Source of the DNA: Paenibacillus silvae
GTDB taxonomy: Bacteria > Bacillota > Bacilli > Paenibacillales > Paenibacillaceae
Direction: 5' to 3'
Length of the DNA: 64,000 nucleotides
Assembly (NCBI RefSeq): GCF_014639235.1
Contig: NZ_BMFU01000012.1
Span: forward strand, 62,001-126,000
Of the stretch, positions 54,379-63,255 are shown in pieces. Made by a program: the position numbers and the translations under genes. Position 1 is the first letter of the stretch, and every line of letters starts with the position of its first letter. Under the pieces are notes generated by a model. It did not search any database. It was not told the origin of the DNA and was given only the letters and a program-made list of their open reading frames with translations.

Positions 54379-56148
54379 CTAGGCGTTCGGCGGCGCAGCA
54401 TTGCAGATTAGATTAATCTGTCTCGCATACTTGCTGACAGTAGATGCAGATATGCCGTAACGTTCCGCGATGCTCTGATACGTCACGGGTCTGCTGTTAT
54501 TTTTGGAAGCCAGATATTCAAGGCCTGCTGCCCATCCTTCGATCTGCTTGGAGCTGGACAGCTCTGGATGAACTCTGGATACATAATCCGTCCACAACCG
54601 CTCCATCTCCTGCTGCACTTCTGCCTGAGCCTCAGACATCTGGAGCGCCCGATCAACTACGATCTGCCAGTGGGGTGAAGCTCCAGCACTGGATGATTTC
54701 GTTTTATACTCAATGTGGTCCATTGTACGATCAGATTTCAGCGGTTCACCGAAACTGGAATTGGACAAAAGTCTGGACACCTTAGCCTTGGCACTCTTGG
54801 CATCCTGTCCATCGTATTCAGCCGCTTGCAGTTCATTCAGAACGCCTTGTGCCGCCTTAACCAAAGCATGCTCTTCACCAGGCTCCTCAATGAATGATTG
54901 CAGGGCCTGCTGCACCTCATAATCACCGATCATGCCCAGCGCATGAATAACCTGCAGCTTGGTCGCTGCATCACCATGTCGCAGTGCCCAGAAGAACGAG
55001 GAACGAATCAGTGGATCATTCTTCATCTCCTCAGGAATGCCGCTGTTATAGTTCTCCCATTGCTTGAATTGCTCGTCAAAGGGAAGATGATAGTGATAGC
55101 TGAGCTTAATCGGTTCTTTTAAACCTTCGTGAACCTCTTCAAGACCCGCGAGATAGTAACGTGACACTTCCGATCCCGGATCAAGTTTGTTCACATGATG
55201 CCAGAGCCGCTCTGCGATATCATATCGCTCTGTATTATACGCCGCAACCGCGGCATAATGCGCAAGGGCCGGATCAGCAGCCGTTTCCTCGTATTTGAGC
55301 AATCGGCGGAAATGGGTATATGCTGCATCATGCTGGCCAAGGATGCCCATAGTTGTAGCGAGCTTGTACACTTGTTCGTGCTCAAAGGGCACGAGCACAC
55401 GCAGTTTTTTGATCAACAGCAGCACTTGGTCCGTACGATTCTCGTTTTGATGGAAAATAGCCAGATTACAGAGCGCATGCAGATTGCCCGGTTCTTGTTC
55501 CAGCACTTCTGCAATCGTCTCCTTGGCTTTAGGAAACAGTCCCATATAATAATAGGCCAGCGCCAGATTATTGCGTGCAGCGAGATAATCCGGATATTCG
55601 GAGGACATGCCTTCAAGCAGCTCCGCTGCCTGAGCAAACTTCCCCTCCTCCAGCAATTCTCTTGCCTGATCATGCTCCACGACACCTTTAAGTGACTTGA
55701 TGCGATTCAACTTCGCCGGGCGATCAAGCTCGTAATACAGAAGCTCCATCATCTCTTCGGCTTCGGTCATGAACTGGCCCTGCGGGTCTTCCTCCAGATA
55801 GGTCACAAGTGCCCGTTCAGCTTCCTCGAAACGATCCATATTTGCATAATTGTTCGCCATATAAAAATAACATTCCGTCATCGACGGGTCCACCACATCC
55901 AGCACATGTGCCAGAATGGTGTTGGAGGCCTCATAATCCCCCTTCTCGGATAAAATCCCTGCCATATTACAATGATTCACCGGATTGTCCGGCTCGTATT
56001 CAACAGCTTTGCGAAAATATTTCAATGCCTTGTCGACATGATTACGGTCCAGCGAGCGGACAGCTCTTTCAAAAAAGAAAGAAGCATCCAAATGAATCGG
56101 TATAATATTGGCAAGGTGACCCTCGGTCCGCACTAGCTTGCCCTTCAT
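54379..56148 (-). CDS. TPR protein with C-terminal HTH
   Basis: A 589-aa protein starting MKGKLVRTEG about 10 nt after GAGGAGGTG. Residues 20-300 hold several tetratricopeptide repeats (ALKYFRKAVEYEPDNPVNHC, AYYYMGLFPKAKETIAEVLE). The last 60 residues contain a helix-turn-helix (YQSIAERYGISASTVSKYAR). Corresponds in position to B. subtilis yvcD. Probably a scaffold or regulator. Confidence 0.88.
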   Translation of the reverse strand: MKGKLVRTEGHLANIIPIHLDASFFFERAVRSLDRNHVDKALKYFRKAVEYEPDNPVNHCNMAGILSEKGDYEASNTILAHVLDVVDPSMTECYFYMANNYANMDRFEEAERALVTYLEEDPQGQFMTEAEEMMELLYYELDRPAKLNRIKSLKGVVEHDQARELLEEGKFAQAAELLEGMSSEYPDYLAARNNLALAYYYMGLFPKAKETIAEVLEQEPGNLHALCNLAIFHQNENRTDQVLLLIKKLRVLVPFEHEQVYKLATTMGILGQHDAAYTHFRRLLKYEETAADPALAHYAAVAAYNTERYDIAERLWHHVNKLDPGSEVSRYYLAGLEEVHEGLKEPIKLSYHYHLPFDEQFKQWENYNSGIPEEMKNDPLIRSSFFWALRHGDAATKLQVIHALGMIGDYEVQQALQSFIEEPGEEHALVKAAQGVLNELQAAEYDGQDAKSAKAKVSRLLSNSSFGEPLKSDRTMDHIEYKTKSSSAGASPHWQIVVDRALQMSEAQAEVQQEMERLWTDYVSRVHPELSSSKQIEGWAAGLEYLASKNNSRPVTYQSIAERYGISASTVSKYARQINLICNAAPPNA

Positions 56149-56257
56149 CTTGCAAGGCACCTCCTCTTTGCTTTCATTCATACTCTCCAGTATACCACAT
56201 CTTCAGACCCTCTTCGCTATATGTAGTTTCATGTCGTTTATGAAAATAATACAAAAT

Positions 56258-56302
56258 AAAGATGGCATCTCATCCACGGCTCATGAATGAAATGCCATCT
56301 TT
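56258..56302 (-). terminator. Terminator of the carbohydrate operon
   Basis: 11-bp stem AAAGATGGCAT / ATGCCATCTTT with a 23-nt loop, T-rich end on the minus strand (TTTATTTTG). Confidence 0.85.
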
Positions 56303-56350
56303 CTAATATAGCTTGCACCAATCCCGTCATAGCTGCTAAAGGATTGTAAT

Positions 56351-58102
56351 TTAACCTTTTTTAGCAAGTGAAGGAGACAGGGTGATCTGGATCGTTTTAT
56401 CAAAAGGTGTCATGAAGTTCACCAGCACAACTTTGCATTTCTCTGGCATCTTAGCTTCGCGGACCGTTGCCGCAAGATGGCCCATTTCGCCACCATCCAG
56501 CTCCAGCCAGTCGTCTCCGCAGCTGTAGCGCAGCTTGCCGCTCTTCCATAGAACGCTGCCATCACTCGTTACAGTCCCATCCTCATAGCTGAGCTCTCCT
56601 TCATCACCAAATACAAAGGATAACTGCATCATGACATCCTGCGGCTCCTCACCGGTCAGATGAATCGTCCAGCCGTTCTCCGACTGCACGACCTCGGCGC
56701 CTACGCGGAAAGTTTGCTCATGCGTAAGTGCTCGGGTCTGATGAGGCAGCAAATACCACGGGCTGATCGGCGAAGCAGCCGAAGCAGGCAGATCGGCTGT
56801 CGGAACCGGGCCGTTATACCCCTTCTTCTGTTCTCCGGTCAGTTGATATCCTCGAGGCAGGCGGGTCATGTGCTGCATCGGTACGTATCCCGGGTTGAAA
56901 TAAGAAGCCAGCTGCACTGCGAGCAGGCGAACCTTGCCGTGACGAAGTGCGAAGAATGGCGGTACCTCTGTCATCACCGTTACGCTGGTCTCCCCGTCTC
57001 GTATCCGGGCAACCGGAGCACCAAAATCCGTATGCATCCGGCTGTACGAGATGCGTCCATGATGCCCCGCATTCTCCATCTGGTTCACATAATTCTCCCG
57101 TGCAAAATGTTCATTCAGCATCACTTCATAATGATCTGGAAGCGCATCTGTTGTACCCTCTGTCTGTTGAAGCTCAGGCTCCAGCAGCAAGCGAACAAGA
57201 GCATTGACCGAGCATACGCCCGGGTCTGTCAGTGTACTGTCTGCCCATGCCGCCATGCCTGCAAAGATCGGATCTTCATCCAGCTTGGCCAAGATGGCGT
57301 ATGGCAAATAATACGAAGACAAGTCATGAATGCTGCCCAGATCTTGGCGACCTGAGTAATCCGTCACAATCTCTCCCGCCGGGTGTACAAGATAAACCAT
57401 CATCCGAAGGTTTCGACGTACCGGCTCCAACAGCTCAGGGCGATCCAACAAACGTGCTGCATGAATGAGCATAATATCACTCACCGCATTGTAGATTCCA
57501 TTGCTGCGCTCCGTCCACTCCCCGTCCGGGGTAATATCAATGCCCTCTGCGAGCCATTGCTCTGCGCGCTGCACCGCTTCTTCTATTCCGAAAATTTCAT
57601 GCAAAAAGCCGAGAGCCGCGCATAGAACCCAGCGATGGTTAGGTGTATGACAGCCTCCTGTAAGCATCGTTGGAATCGTGCGCTCCAGAAACAAACGCAT
57701 GTTATCCAGCACAGGCTTGAGCGGAGCCCAATCCTGCTGACTCAGAAGCTGGTACAGCTGTGAATAACCTACGACCACAAACGCAGTGTCCGGCGGAGAG
57801 TGATAGTTGGTCCAGCCCGGTGATATGGAACCATCACTATGCTGCTTGCGCAGCACAAATTCAGTTGCCAGTCTCAAGCGCTCCAGCAGCGCTTCATCCC
57901 GATAATATTTGGAGTCAGGATTTGATAACGCCGCTCCCCAAAAACACATATCTGTTGGTGTTCCCGTTGTATGATTAACCCAAGCCACACCAGTAGAGGG
58001 ATCAATCGTACCGCCGTAATAACGATTCTCCGGATCAAGCATCTGCCGGTCCATCCCTCGCTCTGCCGCTCTGTCATTGCTGTCTACCATTTGTCTGTAC
58101 AT
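56351..58102 (-). CDS. Predicted (alpha/alpha)-toroid carbohydrate enzyme
   Basis: A 583-aa protein; ATG 58102 (MYRQMVD) follows GGAGGG. No signal peptide, so cytosolic. The first 330 residues look like an (alpha/alpha) barrel with conserved aromatic and acidic patches (DGSISPGWTNYHSPPDTAFV, GCHTPNHRWVLCAALG, DGEWTERSNGIYNAVSDIM); the rest is beta-rich. The layout recalls heparinase II/III-type lyases or unsaturated glycosidases, which I cannot separate by eye. It lies in an operon with a sugar isomerase and ABC importer, so it probably acts on an imported oligosaccharide. Confidence 0.75.
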   Translation of the reverse strand: MYRQMVDSNDRAAERGMDRQMLDPENRYYGGTIDPSTGVAWVNHTTGTPTDMCFWGAALSNPDSKYYRDEALLERLRLATEFVLRKQHSDGSISPGWTNYHSPPDTAFVVVGYSQLYQLLSQQDWAPLKPVLDNMRLFLERTIPTMLTGGCHTPNHRWVLCAALGFLHEIFGIEEAVQRAEQWLAEGIDITPDGEWTERSNGIYNAVSDIMLIHAARLLDRPELLEPVRRNLRMMVYLVHPAGEIVTDYSGRQDLGSIHDLSSYYLPYAILAKLDEDPIFAGMAAWADSTLTDPGVCSVNALVRLLLEPELQQTEGTTDALPDHYEVMLNEHFARENYVNQMENAGHHGRISYSRMHTDFGAPVARIRDGETSVTVMTEVPPFFALRHGKVRLLAVQLASYFNPGYVPMQHMTRLPRGYQLTGEQKKGYNGPVPTADLPASAASPISPWYLLPHQTRALTHEQTFRVGAEVVQSENGWTIHLTGEEPQDVMMQLSFVFGDEGELSYEDGTVTSDGSVLWKSGKLRYSCGDDWLELDGGEMGHLAATVREAKMPEKCKVVLVNFMTPFDKTIQITLSPSLAKKG

Positions 58103-58216
58103 CTGCTGTTTCCCTCCATTCAATACCTTCCATCCCCATGCTCCTGTGCAAAAGATAAGATCAGCCAGCTGTGCGCTCTAACAGCCCAAGCTAACCGATC
58201 TTATCGCTCTGCCTAT

Positions 58217-59170
58217 CTATTCCTCTAATGCTGCAAGCTTTTGTACCAGCAGCTCATGACTTTCGTGAATGGCATCCGGCTCACAAGCTGCTTTAAGTTC
58301 ATAGACCTTCACCTGTGCCTTGCGAATCATCGGAAGATACGCATCATAGAAGTGCATATCCTTACTATGAACATACGGACACCAGTGATCGGACAATCCC
58401 AACGTTTCATGAATATGGACACCAACGATGTCATCCATCAGACCCTGCATCTCGCCGACGCTGTCATAGAGCCCCAATCGATCCATCATAATGGCATGCC
58501 CCGTGTCGTACCAGATGCCAACCGGAGCACCTTTAAGAGCATGGATGATCGTCTTCGCTTCGGTAAGTGTAGGAATCTGTTGAGGCCGTGAGCGGGTTTC
58601 AATTCCAAAACGGACGCCCAGCCCTTTGGATACCGCCCGGTTGCAGACCTCATCGAGACTCACGATAATTTTCTCAATATAACCTGCACTTAGTGCCTTA
58701 CGCCGCTCCATGAACTCTGCCCATTTGCTGCGATATTGCGGGGAATCCGTTCCTTCCTCCCTGTACAGCTTCTCCAGGTCCTTGCTGACATCATGAGGGA
58801 AAGGCACCTCACCCGGATGCACGACAACAGCTTCCCCGCCATAACGATGTGCATATTCAGCCGATCCGACCAGCAGATCAATCGCCCGCTTGCGCTTCAC
58901 TTCATCCTCAAAGCCAAGCAGCACGGAATCCGTTCCATAATCAGGATCAGGATCATGAGGGAAGGTATTGTGTACACTGGACACCCCAATCTCCCCGCGC
59001 TCGATCATCGGCTCAATCGTTGTGAGCATTTCCTTCGTTACGTTATAGTTCAGCTCTACCCGGCGAAAGCCGAGCTCTGCTATCTCCCGAATCATGTCCT
59101 CACCTACAGGATGTCTCCTGATGTTCCAGCATGTCGAGAATGAGTATTCTCCCTTGTCTCTTCCCTGCAT
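58217..59170 (-). CDS. Sugar phosphate isomerase/epimerase (TIM barrel)
   Basis: A 317-aa AP-endonuclease-2-fold protein. Metal ligands suggested by AVVVHPGE, FGIETRSRP, WYDTGHAIMMD and VHIHETLG. Likely isomerises or epimerises a sugar derived from the ABC importer in the same operon. ATG after GGAGAAGG. Confidence 0.85.
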   Translation of the reverse strand: MQGRDKGEYSFSTCWNIRRHPVGEDMIREIAELGFRRVELNYNVTKEMLTTIEPMIERGEIGVSSVHNTFPHDPDPDYGTDSVLLGFEDEVKRKRAIDLLVGSAEYAHRYGGEAVVVHPGEVPFPHDVSKDLEKLYREEGTDSPQYRSKWAEFMERRKALSAGYIEKIIVSLDEVCNRAVSKGLGVRFGIETRSRPQQIPTLTEAKTIIHALKGAPVGIWYDTGHAIMMDRLGLYDSVGEMQGLMDDIVGVHIHETLGLSDHWCPYVHSKDMHFYDAYLPMIRKAQVKVYELKAACEPDAIHESHELLVQKLAALEE

Positions 59171-59225
59171 ATATCATTCCTTCTCCTTCCCCGATTGTGA
59201 TGTTTGCGTGTATGAGGACTACGAA

Positions 59226-60098
59226 TTAACCTTTAACCGCTCCTTGCATTGCACCGCTGACAAAATACTTTTGCAACCATGGATATACGAGCAGAATCGG
59301 TACTGTTGCAAAAACAACCGTAGCAGCTTTGAGGCTCTCTGGTGTTAATCTTGTACGGTTTGCACCCTCCAGCAATGTGAGCTCACTTACCATGTTGTTC
59401 TGTACCATCTGATAAAGCTTCAGCTGCAGAGGATATAATTTCGGATCGTTAATGTACATCAGTGAATCCTGGAAGCCATTCCAGCGTCCAACCGCATAGA
59501 ACAGAGCCAGTGTAGCAAGTACAGGCAAAGAAAGTGGCAAAATAATTTTAAAGAGTGTGTGCACATGAGAGCTTCCATCAATCTCGGCCGACTCTTCCAG
59601 GCTATCCGGTATTCCGCGGAAGAAGGAGATCAGGATAATCAAGTTAAATGGACTCACGAGCCCTGGAAGAATCAACGCCCATACAGAGTTCAGCAAATGA
59701 AGATCACGAATCAACAAATACTCAGGAATAATACCGCCACTGAAGAACATCGTAATGATAATGATATACATAAACAGCTTGCGGCCTTTTAATTTTTTCT
59801 TAGTCAATGGGTATGCTGCAGCAATAGTGAACAACATACAGAGTAACGTCGTGATAATCGTAAGGATCGTTGTAAACCCTAGCGAATAAATCATGGAGCT
59901 ATCTGAAAATACTTGACCATATGCATCCCAGGTGAACTCTTTGGGGAAGATTGTTACTTCACCTGATGTAATGGCCCGGTTCGAACTCATGGATATGGCA
60001 ATGGTGTGCAGAAACGGAGCAAGACAGAATATAACAAACAAAGTAATAAAGGTGACATTAACAATATCGAAAATACGGTTCGAGGTGCGGTCACTCAT
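59226..60098 (-). CDS. Sugar ABC transporter permease (LplC/YtcP type)
   Basis: A 290-aa protein with six membrane helices and the EAA loop EESAEIDGSSHVHTLFKIIL-LPLSLP. Start after AAAGGAGC. C-terminus GAMQGAVKG is typical of this subfamily. With the next permease and the binding lipoprotein it forms an oligosaccharide importer; no ATPase gene is present, so a shared MsmK/MsmX-like ATPase is expected. Confidence 0.94.
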   Translation of the reverse strand: MSDRTSNRIFDIVNVTFITLFVIFCLAPFLHTIAISMSSNRAITSGEVTIFPKEFTWDAYGQVFSDSSMIYSLGFTTILTIITTLLCMLFTIAAAYPLTKKKLKGRKLFMYIIIITMFFSGGIIPEYLLIRDLHLLNSVWALILPGLVSPFNLIILISFFRGIPDSLEESAEIDGSSHVHTLFKIILPLSLPVLATLALFYAVGRWNGFQDSLMYINDPKLYPLQLKLYQMVQNNMVSELTLLEGANRTRLTPESLKAATVVFATVPILLVYPWLQKYFVSGAMQGAVKG

Positions 60099-60173
60099 CT
60101 GCGCACAGCTCCTTTACTAATGGTCTATACGTACAATAAGCCTTTTGGCGCGCATTTCACTATTTTTCCGGGA

Positions 60174-61070
60174 TTAGAGAATTCCTTCTCCCGTCGTTTT
60201 CTTCGAGATATAGTTGGAACCAAGGACAAAGATCAATCCGACAACCGCCTGGAATAAGCCGACAACCGTCGCAAGTGTATACTGCCCGGATTGTATACCC
60301 ATTCTATATACGAAGGTACTAAGTACATCGGAATATTCACGAACAGCCGTATTACCAATAACGAAAGGCCGGTCAAAACCGATGCTGACCATATTTCCAA
60401 GATTAAGGATAAGCAAGGTTACTATGGTTGGTTTAATACTTGGCAGTGTAATATGCCAAATTCTCTTCAGCCGCGTTGCGCCATCAATTTCAGCTGCCTC
60501 GAACAATTCCTTGTTCACGCCGGTTAATGCAGCCAGATATAGAATGGTTCCCCACCCAGCACTTTGCCACACACCTGTAAACAGGTAGGTAACAAGCCAT
60601 GGATTTTTTTCTGTCAAAAATGGAATGGAATTTAGGCCCATGCTCTCCAGTATTCCGTTTACCATACCGGATTGGTTGCCAAACAACTGGTATACAATCC
60701 CCCCGATGATAACCCAGGAGATAAAGTGAGGAATGTACAGAATGGTCTGTGAAATTTTCTTAAACCATTTGAATCGTACCTCATAGAGCATAATTGCCAG
60801 AATAATTGGAGCAGGGAATGAAACGATCAGATCAAGAAAATTCAGCATAAATGTGTTGCGTAATGTAGTGTAGAAATCCGGCATTGCAAATACCTCGCGA
60901 AAAGCATCAAAGCCAATCCACTCACTACCGTTAATCCCTTGGAACAAGTTGAAGTCTTTAAAAGCTATTTGCACACCATACATCGGTCCATAACGGAAAA
61001 TGATAAAATAAATCAGAGGCAATGAAATTAACGCATACAGCTGCCAGTATCTCTTCAAGTATGTGGTCAT
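60174..61070 (-). CDS. Sugar ABC transporter permease (LplB type)
   Basis: A 298-aa protein with about six membrane helices, start MTTYLKRYWQLYALISLPLI, family motif YGVQIAFKDFN and EAA loop FEAAEIDGATRLKRIWHITL. Partner of the permease at 59226. Confidence 0.94.
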   Translation of the reverse strand: MTTYLKRYWQLYALISLPLIYFIIFRYGPMYGVQIAFKDFNLFQGINGSEWIGFDAFREVFAMPDFYTTLRNTFMLNFLDLIVSFPAPIILAIMLYEVRFKWFKKISQTILYIPHFISWVIIGGIVYQLFGNQSGMVNGILESMGLNSIPFLTEKNPWLVTYLFTGVWQSAGWGTILYLAALTGVNKELFEAAEIDGATRLKRIWHITLPSIKPTIVTLLILNLGNMVSIGFDRPFVIGNTAVREYSDVLSTFVYRMGIQSGQYTLATVVGLFQAVVGLIFVLGSNYISKKTTGEGIL

Positions 61071-61173
61071 GTCTCTCTCTCCTCCTCACAAACGAAGAAA
61101 CGTTATGCCGCCGCCTGAGCGACGGCACAAGCCTCCTCGAAACACTTCAATTTACAGACATTTCATTTTCTGC

Positions 61174-62751
61174 TTATTGTTCAGCAGCTTCCAATTCTTT
61201 TTTCAGCTCAGATCCGCCCAAGGACATGTAGTCAGCCATTTCTTTTTCATATACGGCATCGAATTCTTCAGGTTTAGCCATTGCTGTTTTTACGATAATA
61301 ACGTCCAACTTGTCTGTCAGTGCTGTGCTGTACTTCATTTCTGCCTGAATTGGCTTGCTGAAGACAATTGGTCCAACTGTATCTGTGTTTGCAACTTCAA
61401 GCGCTTTTTTCAAGATTTCCTGATTGGCAGGAGGGAATCCCATAATCCATGCTTTTTCATTCATTGCTTGATCGCCCAGGTTTTTACCGTTCGAGATAAT
61501 CGCTGTATCACCTGCGTTGAACAAACGATCTTTTGCTTCTTGAGTAGCGTCTGCTTTAGCAACCGGAATGCCGTCTACCAGATCATAGTTCTCGCCTTCC
61601 ACACCATCATAAATAGCAGTGAGGTTTTTATCGGATGCCATCCAATCCAGATATTTAATCGCTTCTGCTGCACGTTCGCTGCTCTTCGGAATCATGATGT
61701 ACATACCATTCGATCCATAACGGGACTTGATATGTTTTCCATCAGCATTCGCATTGGTGTATGCATCCACCGGAGCCAGGTTGCTGTCCGGTTTGTTTGT
61801 TTTCAACAGATCATACGATCCATCTGGCCAGAAAATAGAGTCAACATCTTCAGAGAAGAAACCGGTATTTCCATTGGCAATGTCTTTGTTTAATTGAGTT
61901 TTATCCTTATCCAAGCTGAAATCCTTACTGATCAGGCCTTCGTTGTACAGCTTGTTCAGGAACTGCATGGATTCTTTGAATCCTTCATGCAGAGGCAATT
62001 CATAGCGTTGAGCATATGTTTTATCCCCAGCAATTGGCTTGATGAAAGAGTAGATCAGCGGCTCATAGGAAGCTGGTGCAAGCGCAAAGCCCATAGGAAT
62101 GTTTTGACTTCCCACCTGGCCAGGATCTTTTTCTTTAAATGCTTTCAAGGTGTTATACAACTCATCTGTTGTTTGAGGTGCTGGCATTCCCAGCTTATCT
62201 AACCAGTCTTGACGAATGAAGGAGCTGTACCGAGCTGTAATCGCACGTTTACCCGGAATAGCGAACTGCTGTCCCTCTACTTGACCAAACTTTAATGTAT
62301 CTTCGCCCAAAAACTTTTTCAGATTCGGTCCATACTGATTAATCAGATCACCTACATCTGTCAAACCACCTTGTTGTGCATAGCGGTAAAACACGCTGGA
62401 GTCATAAACGAAGACAATGTCCGGAACGTCTGAGGCACTGGCCATCAGGACATTCAGCTTGGTTACTTCCTCAGAACGTTGAACAGGTACGAATTGTACG
62501 TCAATGTTGTTTGGATCACCAAAGTTCTTTTGAATCATTTGAGAGATAAAGTTGTTTGAAATCGTGTACTGAGAAGGTGTTTTACCACGGTCGAAAAGCT
62601 CCACCTTTAATGTAACGCGTTTTCCATCACCAGCCGCTCCGCCTTCTGCTGATTTGGTGTCTGAAGATCCGCACCCCGCAAGTAGTGAGACACCCATTAC
62701 TGCTGTAAGTGCCAAACCCATCAACTTCTTTAGACTCCCTTTTCTTGTCAT
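61174..62751 (-). CDS. Extracellular sugar-binding lipoprotein (LplA type)
   Basis: A 525-aa protein; ATG 62751 spaced from AAAGGGG. Lipoprotein signal with lipobox LLAGC. Large bacterial type 1 solute-binding fold (GGLTDVGDLINQYGPNLKKF, IPGKRAITARYSSFIRQDWL). Captures the sugar for the two permeases downstream. First gene of the operon; promoter at 63049-63077. Confidence 0.93.
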   Translation of the reverse strand: MTRKGSLKKLMGLALTAVMGVSLLAGCGSSDTKSAEGGAAGDGKRVTLKVELFDRGKTPSQYTISNNFISQMIQKNFGDPNNIDVQFVPVQRSEEVTKLNVLMASASDVPDIVFVYDSSVFYRYAQQGGLTDVGDLINQYGPNLKKFLGEDTLKFGQVEGQQFAIPGKRAITARYSSFIRQDWLDKLGMPAPQTTDELYNTLKAFKEKDPGQVGSQNIPMGFALAPASYEPLIYSFIKPIAGDKTYAQRYELPLHEGFKESMQFLNKLYNEGLISKDFSLDKDKTQLNKDIANGNTGFFSEDVDSIFWPDGSYDLLKTNKPDSNLAPVDAYTNANADGKHIKSRYGSNGMYIMIPKSSERAAEAIKYLDWMASDKNLTAIYDGVEGENYDLVDGIPVAKADATQEAKDRLFNAGDTAIISNGKNLGDQAMNEKAWIMGFPPANQEILKKALEVANTDTVGPIVFSKPIQAEMKYSTALTDKLDVIIVKTAMAKPEEFDAVYEKEMADYMSLGGSELKKELEAAEQ

Positions 62752-63048
62752 TCTGTTCATCCCCTTTGGCTTTACGTGAATGTTTTAAAGCTTGCCCTGA
62801 GTATTCCATACTATTGTGATCCCAGACAACTGACTAAATTCGGGTATATCAGTAAAAGAGTTTCGGTTTGCCTTATATGCTTATTTTCGCAGACTGCCAA
62901 AATACCCGAAACCCTTATGGTATAAGGCTTCAACCGTGTCCCCCCCTTCTCTTTGTGTAAGGTATAGATAAACCATTTTCCCACACTGACTAAATTCGCA
63001 AATAACATGCCGATGTAATGATGGAACATCTTCTGACACAGTGATGAA
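62752..63048. other. Leader region of the sugar operon
   Basis: About 300 bp between the promoter and the binding-protein gene, with no credible ORF and no recognised riboswitch. It may be a long 5' leader. Confidence 0.4.
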
Positions 63049-63086
63049 AGTATCATGTATATTACAATATTTTTCAAGCGCTTTCA
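63049..63086 (-). promoter_or_regulatory. Promoter with overlapping cre-like site
   Basis: Minus strand: -35 TTGAAA (63072-63077), 17-bp spacer, -10 GATACT (63049-63054). TGAAAGCGCTTGAA (63073-63086) matches the catabolite-responsive element TGWAARCGYTWNCW with one mismatch and overlaps the -35, so CcpA with HPr/Crh-Ser-P would repress the operon in glucose. Confidence 0.6.
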
Positions 63087-63112
63087 TTTTGAAGGTTTAA
63101 AATAAACAAAAT

Positions 63113-63175
63113 AAGGTGAATCGTTGCATGTGAACTCTCCGTACATACTGGAGACTCATTGCAATAATTCACCTT
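63113..63175 (-). terminator. Long hairpin after the AraC gene
   Basis: AAGGTGAAT / ATTCACCTT with inner TTGCA / TGCAA and a further CTCC/GGAG pairing; AT-rich end ATTTTGTTT on the minus strand. Probable terminator of the regulator gene. Confidence 0.7.
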
Positions 63176-63255
63176 GATTTTAGACATCATCACTTCAATT
63201 ATGTGCGAAAAACTGACACATTCACTTGATTTTGATTCATGAATTTTGCCCCTGG

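Noticed and set aside
62811..63077. Minus-strand 88-codon frame upstream of the sugar-binding gene
   Set aside because: It lies in the leader downstream of the predicted promoter, has no ribosome site, and its composition is not protein-like.
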